From Selaginella moellendorffii (lineage: Eukaryota; Streptophyta; Lycopodiopsida; Selaginellales; Selaginellaceae), in assembly GCF_000143415.4 (NCBI RefSeq), contig NW_003314338.1, positions 12,501-76,500 of the forward strand: 64,000 nucleotides of DNA. The letters run 5' to 3'. A program made the translations under genes and the position numbers. The notes under the pieces were generated by a model, which made no database searches, was not told the origin of the DNA, and was given only the letters and a program-made list of their open reading frames with translations. This document shows positions 20,881 through 33,700 of this stretch, in pieces; the first letter of the stretch is position 1; each line of letters begins with the position of its first letter.

Positions 20881-20929
20881 GGTACCAGGTTACTAGGCGG
20901 ATGATCCTACACCTCGGACGAATGTACCG

Positions 20930-21106
20930 AAAACGGCCTAGTCGATCTGCTTAACCAAAAATGGCCCATTTGGAGCTCGCATTCATGGCCGGGGCTCAAC
21001 AGAGCAACCCCGGCTGCTTTACCTATTTAAAGTTTGAGAATAGGTTGAGGGTGTTTCACCCCCGATGCCTCTAATCATTCACTTTACCCGATAAAACTCA
21101 GCAAGA

Positions 21107-21138
<32 letters not shown>

Positions 21139-21674
21139 TACCAGCTACTAGATGGTTCGATTAGTCTTTCGCCCCTATACCCAAGTCTGACGAACGATTT
21201 GCACGTCAGTATCGCTACAAGCCTCCACCAGAGTTTCCTCTGTCTTCGCCCTGCTCAGGCATAGTTCACCATCTTTCGGGTCCCAGCAGGTATGCTAACA
21301 CTCAAACCCTTCTCAAAAGATCAAGGTCGGTCCGTGTTGCACCCAAAAGGGGATTAGTTTCCTTTCGCCTGTACGGGTTTAACACCCACAGATTTGCATA
21401 CATGTTAGACTCCTTGGTCCGTGTTTCAAGACGGGTTGGATGGAACGCCCAAGTTCCAGCATCTGGTGGGGCACCGGAGCACCCCGCCATTTTCAGAGGC
21501 AGCGGCGGCATTGGCAGGGAGCCAGAGGTTCACAAGCCGTTATCCTGCCGCGTCCTCCCATGCTGGACAGCCCCTTGCATTGCTTGGCAGACCAGCTCTC
21601 GCCGTTCCACACACAACCAAGTTGCGCATAAGGCATCCATTCGCTTCCCTCCCAGCAATTTCAAGCACTTTTTA

Positions 21675-21719
<45 letters not shown>

Positions 21720-21822
21720 GCGCTATCGGTCTCTCACCAGTATTTAGCCTTGGATGGAATTTACCACCCACTTAAGGCTGCATTCCCAAACAGCCCGACT
21801 CGCCAAAAGAGCCTCGTCTGAG
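20930..21822 (-). rRNA. Partial 25S/28S rRNA fragment
   Basis: Read on the minus strand, this follows large-subunit rRNA. It has the stretch with TACCGCGAGGGAAAGATGAA, the D2 region, GGTGAACTATGCCTGAGC, the block with CTGACGTGCAAATCGTTCG, AGACTAATCGAACCATCTAG and a CTTTAAATAGGT segment. It covers roughly the first quarter to third of the molecule and stops abruptly at both ends. No 5.8S, 18S or spacer is seen, so it is a dispersed fragment and not an rDNA unit. After the AAATGGGCCATTTTTGG segment (about 20960) it departs from the plant sequence I know. The donor could therefore be a diverged host copy or another eukaryote. Confidence 0.8.
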
Positions 21823-21829
21823 CAGCTGC

Positions 21830-22980
21830 TTCAAGAACTTCAAAAAAAATATACACAAACTAGTAAATAGCACATATTACAGCTACCATAACCTTAAATC
21901 TGTCTGTATAGCCCAGCTGTCTGGCAATTTTATAAAGTACTACAACAACTAAACTCCTGCAACAGTCCAATCTCAATAGTGTTATTATAAACAAGTATAA
22001 GCATGACAATGAAAATATCTTACAATCAGAAACTGCAGTTTTTACCCAAATTAGTTGAGAAACTGGTCTTTACATGTGTACTTAGTGTTATATATTGTAA
22101 AGCATTCCCCTTCTATAATCTTTTGAAAATTTAGAAGTACATGAAAGAAAGCTCAAAGCTAAAAGCAAGGAAATTTTGGGATAGCAGACTTGTGGCAGTT
22201 TGGCTTCATCTTTCTTGGCATTCAACTTCCACAGAAGAAGTTGAGAAGCAGCCAAAGTATTGAAACACATAGAGTCATAAACTTGAGCCTTTTTTAGCAA
22301 GATGCACAAACGCTTGAGCAATGTTTTCCAGATCACTAAGTAAAAAAGAGGTGTTTTAAGCTTGCTTGGAATTTCTTACAAACTTTTGCATACCGATATG
22401 TGTCCTTATATGCCTACAGACATATGATGTTCTTCTATTTGATTCAGCCAAACTAGCGAGCCTTTCTTTCTGTAACATCAAACATCTACAAAGGTTTGTG
22501 TTTTCACTCTTATAATTAATTACTGCAAGCTTTTTAGATTTCAACACATGATTTTGCAATCACTTGCTCAAGTATTCAGGTTCCGTCAGCTTCATTGGAA
22601 ATCGTGTTTTTCAAGTATCTGAGGTCGCTCTCCTTGCAGCAGGCAGCATTCCTCGCACAATCCTGTACACCAAAGCCTCGAATGTATAGAGGCCACTCAA
22701 TAAACTGATACCTGGTAAAAGAAGATCTCGTATCTGCTCATAGATTTGGAGAGCTAAATACAAAAAGAATGAAGGAGGACCAAAAGCGAGAAGACTTCCT
22801 CGTACCGTCTGTGAGAAAAGAAAACCTCAAAAAACAATGTGCCGAGTAACTAGCATTACCCCGAATGCAGCGGCACTCCAGCAATATCTTGCAAAATCCT
22901 CTCTCACAATTCATCGCAGACGCTCCCCAGAACGCTCACAAAATGTACAAAATACGCTGGCCTGTCCACGACGCAGAACG
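21830..22980. other. Unassigned AT-rich sequence
   Basis: Short open frames only; I recognise no domain, RNA gene or transposon end. Confidence 0.3.
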
Positions 22981-22986
22981 TCTATT

Positions 22987-23124
22987 GTCTTCTTACCGCG
23001 AAGAGTCGCGGGTACTTGAGCTCCTCCTTGGCAGAGTTGTCAAGAACTTGAGTTGGCACGGGTTCGAAATCCTCCAGGATCTGAGGCTGGACCATCTGGG
23101 TGCCAATGATCTGCGTGCCAATGA
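22987..23124 (-). pseudogene. 138-bp duplicate of the 3' end of the gene at 23940
   Basis: This matches 23951-24088 almost base for base; I count about two or three differences. It covers the C-terminal codons of that gene, including the glutamine-rich TQIIGTQ part, and lacks the rest. The near identity implies a recent local duplication. Confidence 0.75.
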
Positions 23125-23209
23125 CAGTTGTAGAAGAACGTGATCCTGTCCGGTAAGACCCCCCGAGTGGAGCATCTTACAGACAAAATGCCTCGCAAAG
23201 GTAAATGCC

Positions 23210-23390
23210 GAAAAAGAGAAGTCCGTGCCAAAACATTTTGGTCTTTCATCTGATCGACGAAGTCAAGCGCCAGAGCCGTGGAGCCACACCAAAGATACAT
23301 CTGGATGACGATGTTTTCCAGCACCGAATCGTCAGGAGGAGCGATTCCCTCAAGACGAGACGCGATCTCTCCCGCCTCCATCTACTCCAG
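23210..23390 (-). pseudogene. Possible PPR-protein fragment
   Basis: A minus-strand stretch reads IVIQMYLWCGSTALALDF then DQMKDQNV. This resembles one pentatricopeptide repeat of plant organelle RNA-binding proteins (YxKCGSxxxAxxxFDxMxxRNV). Only about one repeat is present and it runs straight into the duplicated fragment at 22987-23124. This is a weak call. Confidence 0.25.
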
Positions 23391-23939
23391 TAGCCGCTTC
23401 ATCTCCGTCCGGCGTTGACCTTTTTGATCCCAATTCTTCCAGGGACTTGACGATCGATCGATCGATCAAGCACAGAATGCGCGGCAAGGGCAAGACTGGC
23501 CATTCTTAGCAACTTGCATCCTGGGGTTTCTATTGTTCGTGTTGCGGGCAAGAAAATTGCGATCCCACAGCCGTTGATCGGCTGCTTGCCCTCCTTCCCC
23601 TTCAGATCAAGGGGATCAGATGCCAGGAACTAGCTAGGAGAATGAAAAGACAAAGATCCAAATCATCCGAATCGTGAAGGCAAGCATCTAAGGAGCGACC
23701 AAATACATGTCGAAGATCTAAATCCGGCCAAGCTGGGCAAGATTGCTGCTCTGCGAGACGTTTAGATGGCAGTAGGATCCCATAAACTTCAAGCTGTCAG
23801 GGCAACAAACCAAGCCATGGTCCACACGATTCTTGATTGACCTGAACATTCACATAATAGAAAACTCTTCCAACAGATTGATTTATATATTGACCATACA
23901 TCCGAAGCTTTCACAAAACGATTCTACTGGACAACCAAC

Positions 23940-24847
23940 TCAACGACGAAGTCTTCTTACCGCGAAGAGTCGCGGGTACTTGAGCTCCTCCTTGGCGGAG
24001 TTGTCAAGAACTTGAGTTGGCACGGGTTCGAAATCCTCCAGGATCTGAGGTTGGACCATCTGGGTGCCAATGATCTGCGTGCCAATGATCTGGGTGCCAG
24101 TCTGCACTTCAAAGGCCGCAGCTGCCGCCTCGGTGGCTCGGGCCACTGCGTGAAGTGGAGTCGATGGGACTATCTCCACACTGGCAACCGGCTTGACAAC
24201 TTCATCTACAGGATCAGCCCCTTGATCAAGGTCCAAATCCGCGGTGCCTTCGACCACCTGACCAGCAGCAACGTCAAAATCCCCAGTGCCCTCAACAGCA
24301 GCAAGGCCCGGAGCTCCACCATCGTGGGCGTGAGATGATATCCACTCCTCGCAAATCCCCAACGCGGCCAGGATATCCTGCTCAAGAGCGGCAAGCCTTT
24401 GCGGCAAAATTCTATGGGATCCGACATGAACCCCCCTCTGCCTCTTGGGCTCCGCTTCGTCCCCTTCGACATCCTCCGGGAAGAGTTCTAGGTCCACCTT
24501 AAACAAGGCGTCGGTGCCTTGGGCCACCACACCCAGCGATCCCTCGGTGACCGCGTACCAAAACCCAGCTACCATAATCTACAACCGAGACAGAAAAAAG
24601 TGAGGGAGAAGCTCACGGTAGAGAGCAAGAAGTTACCATGATCGACTTGATCACGACCTCTCCATTCTCTGGAAAGTTCTGGACATGCGCCGCCTCAATC
24701 CTCCCTGTGAAAGATCAACCCACATTCAATCATCTCAACTTGTATACCTCTCAAATCGGCGATGGTGGTGTGCAAGGGCGCGATGATGAGCAACCGGGTG
24801 CCCAGCGTCGTCTCCACACAAGCACGGCACATCCGATCCTCGGCCAT
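23940..24847 (-). CDS. Hypothetical protein with C-terminal TQIIG repeats
   Basis: Three exons: 24847-24748, 24704-24637 and 24578-23940, in frame throughout, giving 268 aa. The introns are 43 and 58 bp. The first 75 residues look globular (RIEAAHVQNFPENGEVVIKSIM). The middle is acidic (FPEDVEGDEAEPKRQRG), and the C-terminal part has TQIIG TQIIG TQMVQPQ repeats and a basic end (RRLRR). I recognise no family. Codon periodicity, consistent splice sites and lack of stops support a real gene. It is flanked by its own partial duplicate (22987-23124) and transposon remnants, so it could be a young or orphan gene. Confidence 0.55.
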
Positions 24848-24849
24848 GC

Positions 24850-25265
24850 TCTCCCTAGAGCCCCACCTCCAACCTAAAGCTTTGAATCACATTCGGACAC
24901 GTGGCTATCTAAAAAATGTCCTAGCTTGTATTTAAGAAAGGCAACGTAACAATTATCGCGCTTTTAAAAGATTAGATCTGACAAGGCAAAGAATATCCAC
25001 CGAGAAAAAACGCTCAAAGAAACAGGTACAGATCTTTTGTTTCTTATTTTTTATCAACAGATCCAAAACCAAGAGCTTCGTTGTTCTAATTTGAAAGTCT
25101 TTTTAAATTCCACTATTTGTGACCTGGACTGCTCTATTCCATCTTAATTCTTCTAGTGAAACATTGGATTTCATCTCCTACGAGGGTCACCTCCAATTTG
25201 AGACAATGGCATTTCGATTGCATTTGCCAGACACGAATGAAGAACCAGGGACAAACCCCAAGAGC
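24850..25265. other. Intergenic, nothing recognised
   Basis: About 400 bp upstream of the hypothetical gene, AT-rich towards its right end. It presumably includes that gene's promoter. No other feature is seen. Confidence 0.3.
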
Positions 25266-25269
25266 ACTG

Positions 25270-26470
25270 CTTAGTAACATTATAAAGGCGGAGCAGGACG
25301 GGTAGGTTATTTTATTTTCTCTCTTGCTCGGCTACGGCCGACATTCTCCTCTCTCAACATTGGTGGAAAAACGATCCTGCTACGTTTCAGGCAATGATGA
25401 ATCACCTCTTTGGCCCATTTCTCTTCAGGTGTTTCATTGTAATTTTTTATGACATTCTCTTGTATAGCAGTTCTTGGGAGGAACATTTATGCAACTTCGA
25501 GAAGACTCTTCAAGTTCCTGACGAGTTCTCGCTTGTGGGCAAATTGAGCAAGTGTTCCTTCGGTATAACAGAGATTGAGTACCTCGGCTTTATTATTGGT
25601 GGGGGGCGGGTAAAGGCGATAGAGAACTGGCCACAGCCCCGATCAATCAAGCAGCTACGTTCTTTTTTGACCTTTGCAACTATCTCAGTAAGTTTGATGT
25701 AAATTAAGCATCTATTGCTTCACCACTGTCTGATCTTTTAGGTCCATCCAGTTTACTTGGAAGTTCCAGGTTTGTTCGATTTTAAACCCACAGATTCACC
25801 GGCTGGCAACGAACACCTGCTTTCTCTTCGGGAAATCCAGTTGCTGGTTTGACACCATTTAGAAGCAGCCAGGAACCGAATGAAGCAGTCTGCTGACAGA
25901 AGACACTCATTTCGTGAATTTCAAGTGAATATGTATCCTTTTGGCTTGAGTGGCACACATATTGGGAAGCAGAACAGTGTCCAAGTCCAAGCTCCATCCT
26001 CGCTCTTATCAGGTCGTCAAACAAATCAATGAGGTGGTGTACAAACTTTTGCCTTCACAACGTACTTCATATGTCTGAGCTCAAGGTGCAGCATGGTCTA
26101 CTTCCAAGCCAGCCAGAAATACCGACTCCAACGATAGCCATGGGTGACAGATTTTTACTTATCACAGAGAGGGTCGTGGCTCAGGAAGAACAGGTGTTGT
26201 GCATCCGTTTTCGGATTCACTGGTAGGGAATGATAGCAGAGAATGACACCTGGGTTTCTACTGAGGAACTGGCCGCTCTGCATGATTCTGGGGGCAAGTA
26301 CAGAGTGTTCGACCATGTTATGAGTATAAAGGTGGAGCAGGGTGGTGACGGGTAGGTTACTTTATGTTCTCTCACTTATGCCAACATTCTCTTCTCTTTA
26401 TTCCTTCATTGTATATCAGGATTGTTCCCAACTCAGCAATATGATTGGCGCTTGTAACCAACTGTGAGAC
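25270..26470 (+). mobile_element. Degraded Ty3/gypsy retrotransposon remnant
   Basis: 25394-25702 codes for a reverse-transcriptase piece: FIVIFYDILLYSSSWEEHL (a YxDD-box relative), LSKCSFGITEIEYLGFIIG and RSIKQLRSFL. 25785-26280 holds broken pieces like the 3' end of gypsy pol (SYQVVKQINEVVYKLLP then SELKVQHG). Two related stretches (about 25283-25355 and 26319-26400, both with GGAGCAGG, GGGTAGGTTA and ATTCTC) flank it and may be LTR remnants. Most of pol is deleted. It differs from the gypsy family at 27566-42678. Confidence 0.6.
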
Positions 26471-27565
26471 CAACATTATAAGTCTCATATCTTTAACAGG
26501 TCTTAATCCCAATTTGGTGGGGGGTTCCAAGTATAGTAAAGATATTAAAGTTAAAACCCAAAAAGTGTTTTTGAGCCATGTTGGGTTTGGGGTGTAACTC
26601 TCATACCTAAAAAGGAAATTAATTGTTATGATGCATTATTTAAATACTATAAAGTTTATTAGTCCTTGCTCCTTCTGAGGAGGCTTGGACTTTTCTTTCA
26701 AATTTGAGATGGAGTTGAGTTATCCACATCATACCTTTTAAGCCACCTTATACAACAACAACATTCAATGACACTCTTTAGTACACTAAATTTGTAAGTT
26801 TTTAACATCCCTTAGTACAATAGAATTTATTTATGAAACCTTATAAATTCCAAGTGCATCTTTTAATTTGGAACCATTGGAAGAAAAAATAATTTTCTTA
26901 TCATATTAAAATTTTTTAAATAAAATAAAATTTAATTTTTGTTATATACTCTCAAGTAAAGTTGATATAAAAGCTTATATTTATTTTGTGATATACAACA
27001 TAAAACATATTAAACTTAATCAAATAAATTTTGTATGTATACTACATTATTAAAATTCACCAAAACAAAGGTTCTAAAAAATGATTAAAAACTTTATCCA
27101 AAATGTTTATATGTACAAAAAATAACATATTAAATATAAAATATATAGAGTAGGACTTTTATTTGTAATCATTTATTAAAATTCAATACAACCGAGTTCA
27201 TAATAGAGTATTTGAGAAAATGATTAGAAGTTTTAAATATAAAAATATTATACAATTTAAAATAAGTTATAAATTACATATAATTTTACATATTTAGAAG
27301 CTTTATTAAATAGAAGAAGTTTTACCATTAATCATTATATAAATTATTACTGAAATAATTTTTAAAAAAAATTCTTGAAAGGATCTAAATAAAAAATATA
27401 AATTTATAATTTTTAAAAATAAATGTAATATATAGATAAGATTTTTTAGTTTTAGAATGATACTAGTAACTGTTATAAAACTAAATAAAAAAACATTAAT
27501 AAATATAAATAATTTAAATTATTATATTAATGTTCTAAATTAACATTAATATTAATATCTATCAT
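26471..27565. other. AT-rich non-coding sequence (insertion site of the gypsy element)
   Basis: Long runs of A/T with no open frame of note. The sequence resumes in similar composition at 42679, on the far side of the gypsy element. Confidence 0.6.
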
Positions 27566-27721
27566 TGTGAGTGCTTAGAATATGGAAAGGGAATACAAAA
27601 AATGTGCATATCAATTAACCCAAAAACCCTAGCTTATATACAGGAGTGTGTGGTCCGGATTGAAACTAATATGACAGCTACCAAAATCCCATTATGCTAA
27701 TATTAGTATATGGCATCATAG

Positions 27722-29073
27722 TGTGAGACACAAAATCCCTAGGCCCCAAAGTGGAGCTGGAAATGGTGCCACGTGGTAGTGGCCGAAGTGAAAGCCAAAC
27801 GAGCGTAACACGTTTGGACTAAAAGCTCTAACTTGGAAGGTCGAGAGCGAGAGTGGAACTCCCAACAAAGTGCTCAAGGAGCGAGCACGAAACGAGCAAT
27901 AAGCAAGGCTCCAAAAAGGGACCCAAAAAACACCAACACATGACACGTGGAAGTGTCCGAGATGGAGTCCAAGACGGACCCTAGTCGGAGTCCGAGATGG
28001 ACCCGAAGTGGAGTCTGATATGGAGTCTGAGATGGAGTCTGAGGTGGACCGAGACGGAATTTGAGATGGACCCGAGATGGAGTCCGAGATGGAGTCCGAG
28101 ATGGACCCGAGATGGAGTCCGAGATGGAGTCCGAGGTGGACCGAGACGGAGTCTGAGATGGACCCGAGGTGGAGTCCGAGATGGAGTCCGAGATGGACCG
28201 AGATGGAGCCCGAGATGGAGTCCGAGATGGAGTCCGAAAAGGACCTGAGATGGAGTCCGAGGTCGACACCGAGACCGGGACCGAAACCGAGACCGAGACC
28301 GAGACCGGGACCGAGACCGGGACCGAGGCCAAGGCTGAGACCAAGCCCGAGCCCGAGTCCGAGTCCGAGTCCGAGTCCAAGTTCGAGTCTGAGAGGGTGA
28401 AAGCCCAAAGCGTTCGTCTCCCAGACCCTGGGGGGTTTGGTGAGCTCCAAAAGTATAGTAAGGGGGAGGACTGCAGTGGAGCCAGTTTGGCCAGGAAAGG
28501 CCAGTTTGGCCTAGGAAGGCCAGACCCAGTGTTGGGTGATGAACTGACCACTGGGAAGTCCAAGACTAGAGTGAATACGGACCGACAAGCGGGGTAGCTT
28601 GGTGAAGTGTTCAAGAGTCGGCTCTAGTTCCCCCGGGAGATCGACTGGCCGATGCTCCCAGTCCAAGTGTGGGTGGCACTACCTACTTGGATACCAGGCG
28701 TGGCTCAATGGAACCTCACTCTAAGCCCATGGCTAGAGCACCTAAAGGCGATAGGCGGGGAGAGTACCCAGCTGGCTCGCGTAAGGCCACGGTGTTCCGA
28801 AAAGTTGTCCCAAAGGCCTAGACTGTGGAAAGGAAGAGGAGCAGTCCTCTAGGGTAGTGACCAAAGGACACAGTCGTGAGGTGAGGAAGTCCCAGAGGAC
28901 CATGGCACTTAGTGGTCGGGCCTGTGGGCCTCGATCCAGTGGCAGTGTTGGCAAACACGGCCAGGGGCAGAAAGGGACTTGGTAGGAACTGACAAAGGGA
29001 CTTTGGGGAAGGTGTTTCCCCAGGTCTGTGGGCATCCTAAGGATGCTAAGGAGTGGATCTAGGATGACCACTC
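27722..29073 (+). mobile_element. Truncated LTR (left part of the block inserted in the gypsy 3' LTR)
   Basis: It starts TGTGAGACACAAAATCCC directly after the duplication CATAG (27717-27721). It follows the family LTR for 1,352 bp, through the minisatellite and conserved arm, and stops at GGATGACCACTC where the complete element begins. It overlaps the right-hand fragment (36569-37883) by about 1 kb, so the pair is not a single LTR cut by a simple insertion. Confidence 0.75.
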
Positions 29074-30773
29074 TGTAAGCGACTAAATTTTCCATTCTAC
29101 TTTAGTCACTTAACCACACCTCCGACCACTTGGAGGAGTCTCATTCACAACCTCCATCAGTCCAATTTAGGACTTGGGACTTGCTAGCCTCAAGAATGGC
29201 ATCCATGCCACTCAACACTTGCACCTGGTCCAAGTGCTCCTCGTGTCCGGTCCCCAGAACGACACCCAAAGGTACCACTGACATCTCAGCCCGTTATGCT
29301 AAGGCCATGCCCATTCACCTTTGCAGGACTAGTGGTCCAATACCACTTGCATCACAATCCCGTCTCTCCAAGACTGGGCCATCTGTCCACAAGTGGTCAT
29401 CCTAGATCCACTCCTTAGCATCCTTAGGATGCCCACAGACCTGGGGAATTGCCTTCCCCAAAGTCCCTTTGTTAGTTCCTACCAAGTCCCTTTCTGCCCC
29501 TGGCCGTGTTTGCCAACACTGCCACTGGATCGAGGCCCACAGGCCTGACCCCTAAGTCCCATGGTCCTCTGGGACTTCCTCACCACACGACTGTGTCCTT
29601 GGTCACTACCCCAGAGGACTGCTCCTCTTCCTTTCCACAGTCTAGGCTTTTGGGACAACATTTTGGAACATCGTGGCCTTACGCGAGCCACCTGGGTACT
29701 CTCCCTGCCTTTCGCCTTTAGGTGCTCTAGCCATGGGCTTAGAGCGAGGTTCCATTGAGCCACACCTGGTATCCAAGTAGGTAGTGCCACCCACACTTGG
29801 ACTGGGAGCATCGGCCAGTCGATCTCCCGGGGGAACTAGAGCTAGCTCTTGAACACTTCACCAAGCTACCCCGCTTGTCGGTTCGTATTCACTCTAGTCT
29901 TGGACTTCCCAGTGGTCAGTTCATCACCCAACACTGGGTCTGGCCTTCCTGGGCCAAACTGGCCTTTCCTGGCCAAACTGGCTCCACTGCAATCCTCCCC
30001 CTACCATACTTTTGGAGCTCACCAAACCCCCCAGGGTCTGGGAGACGAACGCTTTGGGCTTTCACCCTCTCAGACTCGAACTCAGACTCGGACTCAGACT
30101 CGGACTCGGACTCGGACTCGGACTCGGGATCGGGCTTGGTCTCAGCCTTGGCCTCGGTCTCGGTCTCGGTCCCAGTCCCGGTCTCGGTCTTGGTCCCGGT
30201 CTCGGTCTCAACCTCGGACTCCATCTCGGGTCCTTCTTGGACTTCATCTCGGACTCCGTCTCAGTCCATCTCGGACTCCATCTCAGACTCCGTCTCGGTC
30301 CATCTCGGACTCCATCTCGGGTCCATCTCGGACTCCGTCTCGGTCCACCTCGGACTCCATCTCGGACTCCATCTCGGGTCCATCTTGGACTCCATTTCGG
30401 ACTCCATCTCGGGTCCATCTCGGACTCCATCTCGGACTCCATCTCGGGTCCATCTCGGACTCCGTCTCGGTCCACCTCGGACTCCACTTCGGGTCCATCT
30501 CGGACTCCAACTAGGGTCCGTCTCGGACTCCATCTCGGACACTTCCACATGTCATGTGTTGGTCCTTTTTGGGTCCCTTTTGGAGCCTTGCTTATTGCTC
30601 ACTTTGTGCTTGCTTTTTGAGCGCTTTGTTGGGAGTTCCACTCCCGCTCTCGACCTTCCAAGTTAGAGCTTTTAGTCCAAACGTGTTACACTCGTTTGGG
30701 CTTTCGCTTCGGCCACTACCACATGGCACCCTTTCCGGCTCTACTTTGGGGCCTAGGGATTTTGTGTCTCACA

Positions 30774-33700
30774 ACTCCACCACCCATAGACGAAGTTCGA
30801 TGTCCTCATCGAACGGTAAACCCTTTTATAAAGTAACACCCGCAGGCATTACCATTCCCATCCTTGGCACCCGGCCAATATTTGTCTATGGTTTGACCCC
30901 GAAGGCTCACCATGCCTTGTCCATCCTCTAAGGAGGATAGTCTCTCCAACTTAAAAACTGATTGGACCACTTGGGGTGGTTCTTTCCGTTTATTGGTTTA
31001 GTTCTCGCTAAACCCGTTAGAGGCACCCTCTCTAACTCAATTCCACTACTCATTCTTGAGTAGTCACAGATTCCATTGATCTACCTTTGCACTTTGGAAC
31101 GTTTACTTTTGACTTCTTGAAGTCAATTTTCTAGGTGTCTCTGACACCTTGCCTTGCACATTTTGTGCAACTCCACTTCCCCTCCTAGGAAGTTCTGTAC
31201 TTGAGGGCACCCTCATCCTCTTTTCTATTTTTGTGCCACCATTGGCGTTACGTTCCATTTATCATTATTTGTGCTAGGGCTACCCATGGCCCTATTATTT
31301 GGCTACCTTACCGCTCCCCTCTTTGGAGCATCCACTTTCGCCAAATCGGAGCGGTTGGGAATCCATCTTTGGGGAAACATTGCCTTTCCCACAATCAATT
31401 AGCACCCAACACATTAGTGTTCTCAGCTTAACTTTGCCATTCGGATTCTTCCCCAAGATTCCCATGGCTCTTTTCTTAGCCACTAGTCTTTTGCTCCTAT
31501 CCTTGATTGTTGCACCTAACAACATCGGATCATTACCTCCATTCTCGAGGTATCGTCTTGATTCCATAGCAAAGACTTTACTTTGCCAAGTCCAAAGGGT
31601 GCTCACCCCTAGTACGTCTCTTTAGCATTTCCTGCTGTGGGCTCTATCCATGACCCAACTTTTGAGACCCTCTCTTGGATCTTTTATAGAGACTACTTTC
31701 CTCGGACTTACTATGCCATAGCAGTGACATAGCTCATTTCCCATAGGTGCTCTTCCCACTTGGTCACCTTGACCAAGCCACACCATTATCAGTAGTTCAA
31801 ATCAACACTTTGAACTAGGAATCATATCTCTTAACCCAAACAAAGACCTTGTCCTTGTTTAGCCACAAGATCACCTAGTGATCTCATCTAGACCCCTTAA
31901 TAAGTCTACCATTAGGGACTAGGTCTTCCAGACCCTTCTAAGTTGTTGACAATGACCCCGGGGGCATCCCCCACACTTGGCGGTGCGCCCAAGCCAGCCC
32001 TTCCGGCCAAGGATCCATAGCAACTAAGACTGGGTGTCCCCATCTCATTCACCACGTCCTTGGTGCTCTTTGCACCAAAGTGTTCAAGTTAGATATGCCG
32101 AGCTTTCACTCTAAGTAATCTAACCGTGCATCACGACTCCGAGGCATCCCTCGCTTGGCGGTGTGCCCAAACCAGTCTCCTCACTGAGAGTCCATGACCA
32201 CCGAAATATGAGTGTCCTCATATTCCAAACCATCACCACGCCCTAGTGATTTGGGACTCGAACCCAAGCACTAGAGGGTTGGGACTCGAACCCAACCTCC
32301 GTATATGCATCTACGGACGGCATCACTGAGGATGCCTGGCGTGACTCCCCACGCCGGTGCACCAACTTATACTCAAAACGCGCTATAGATCACAGCTTAG
32401 GAACCTAGTTCCTCCACACTGCCAAGTCCTCTCACTTGACAAGTATGTGATCATGCATGGACTCCTCCATGCTTGGCCCCATGGCCCACCCTTTTGAAGT
32501 TATCACCTTCAACTAGGGCATTTGTTCTCCTGACTTGCCAATCTCGCTTTGGCAAGTCCTCCGACCACTGTAACATGGTTCCTGCACAAGTGTGAAAGCC
32601 TTTGATCATCGACTTTCGTTCAAAGCCCTCTCTTTGAACACTCGGGAACTACTTCCCTAACCTTGATAGCCTTGCCTCATGGCAAGCTTCAAGACCACGC
32701 TTCTGCTGCGCCACTCTGATTTCGCGTGTTCTTTGAACCATTTACGCTTGGCCTTTCTAGGTACTAAGCTACCTAGAATCATCTTTGGGAACCTTGAAGG
32801 AACTCTGTCCCTTAGCTTGCTAAGGCCTCCCTTTTTGCAAGCTTTCCAATTACCATATAGTCTAACATGGACAATTCCATATTTTAGACTCTCCATGGCA
32901 TCACGGTTGCTAGCAGCAACCCCCTCGAGCCCCCACTTGATTCTCCACTCCCAGCTTGCATAACCAACCTTGGTTATGCCCTTCGATTCCTATGGTTCGG
33001 TTCTACCCCCTTACTTCTTGTCATTCTCCTCCAGACTAGGAGGATAGCTTTGCACTTTCTATCATGCCTTAGCAAGTATTCTTAGGGATGAACCTACCCG
33101 ATAGCCTAGGGAGTGGTTCCTCAATCCAGGTATGCTCACCCTATAATCCCACACACCGAGATCACGTTGTTGCTTATGGGCCTTTACATGCCCATCGCTA
33201 ACCTTGCCAAAATTCCATTTTTGGCTTTGTCCATTTTGAGTAGACAGTCTTCTCCTGTCTCCGCCACCTTGGACATTTGGATAGCACCTTCTATCCATCA
33301 TTCGCTAGGGACTTAGTCCCTTGGGCCTTATCTATTGCCCTCGCAACATCAAACACCACCTCCTAGTGTTCTAGAGCGTTCCAGTGTCCCAATGACGGCT
33401 TCCTTAACAATGAGTATTTCCTTTCATGACATTGACTTACCATATCGCAACATAAGCAACTTATCCCCCGTAAGGGTATATCCAACTTCCTTATGCCATT
33501 AAGAAGGCTTGGGTAGCTACTTTCTACCCGTTTAACCAATTATTTTGCACCTCTTGCTTAGTTGCCTCATAGTTGTCAAGTCCTACAACTCATTGCTGGT
33601 GCTTCCACACCTCCATCATTATCTGGGTCACCACACTCCAACTGCATGCTCTGCAACTTAGGCTATGCCATTCAAATTTCCATTGGGATTCCTTTGGTAA

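Noticed and set aside
21402-21821. 139-codon frame and overlapping frames in the rRNA fragment
   Set aside because: The sequence is large-subunit rRNA on the opposite strand; open frames are incidental.
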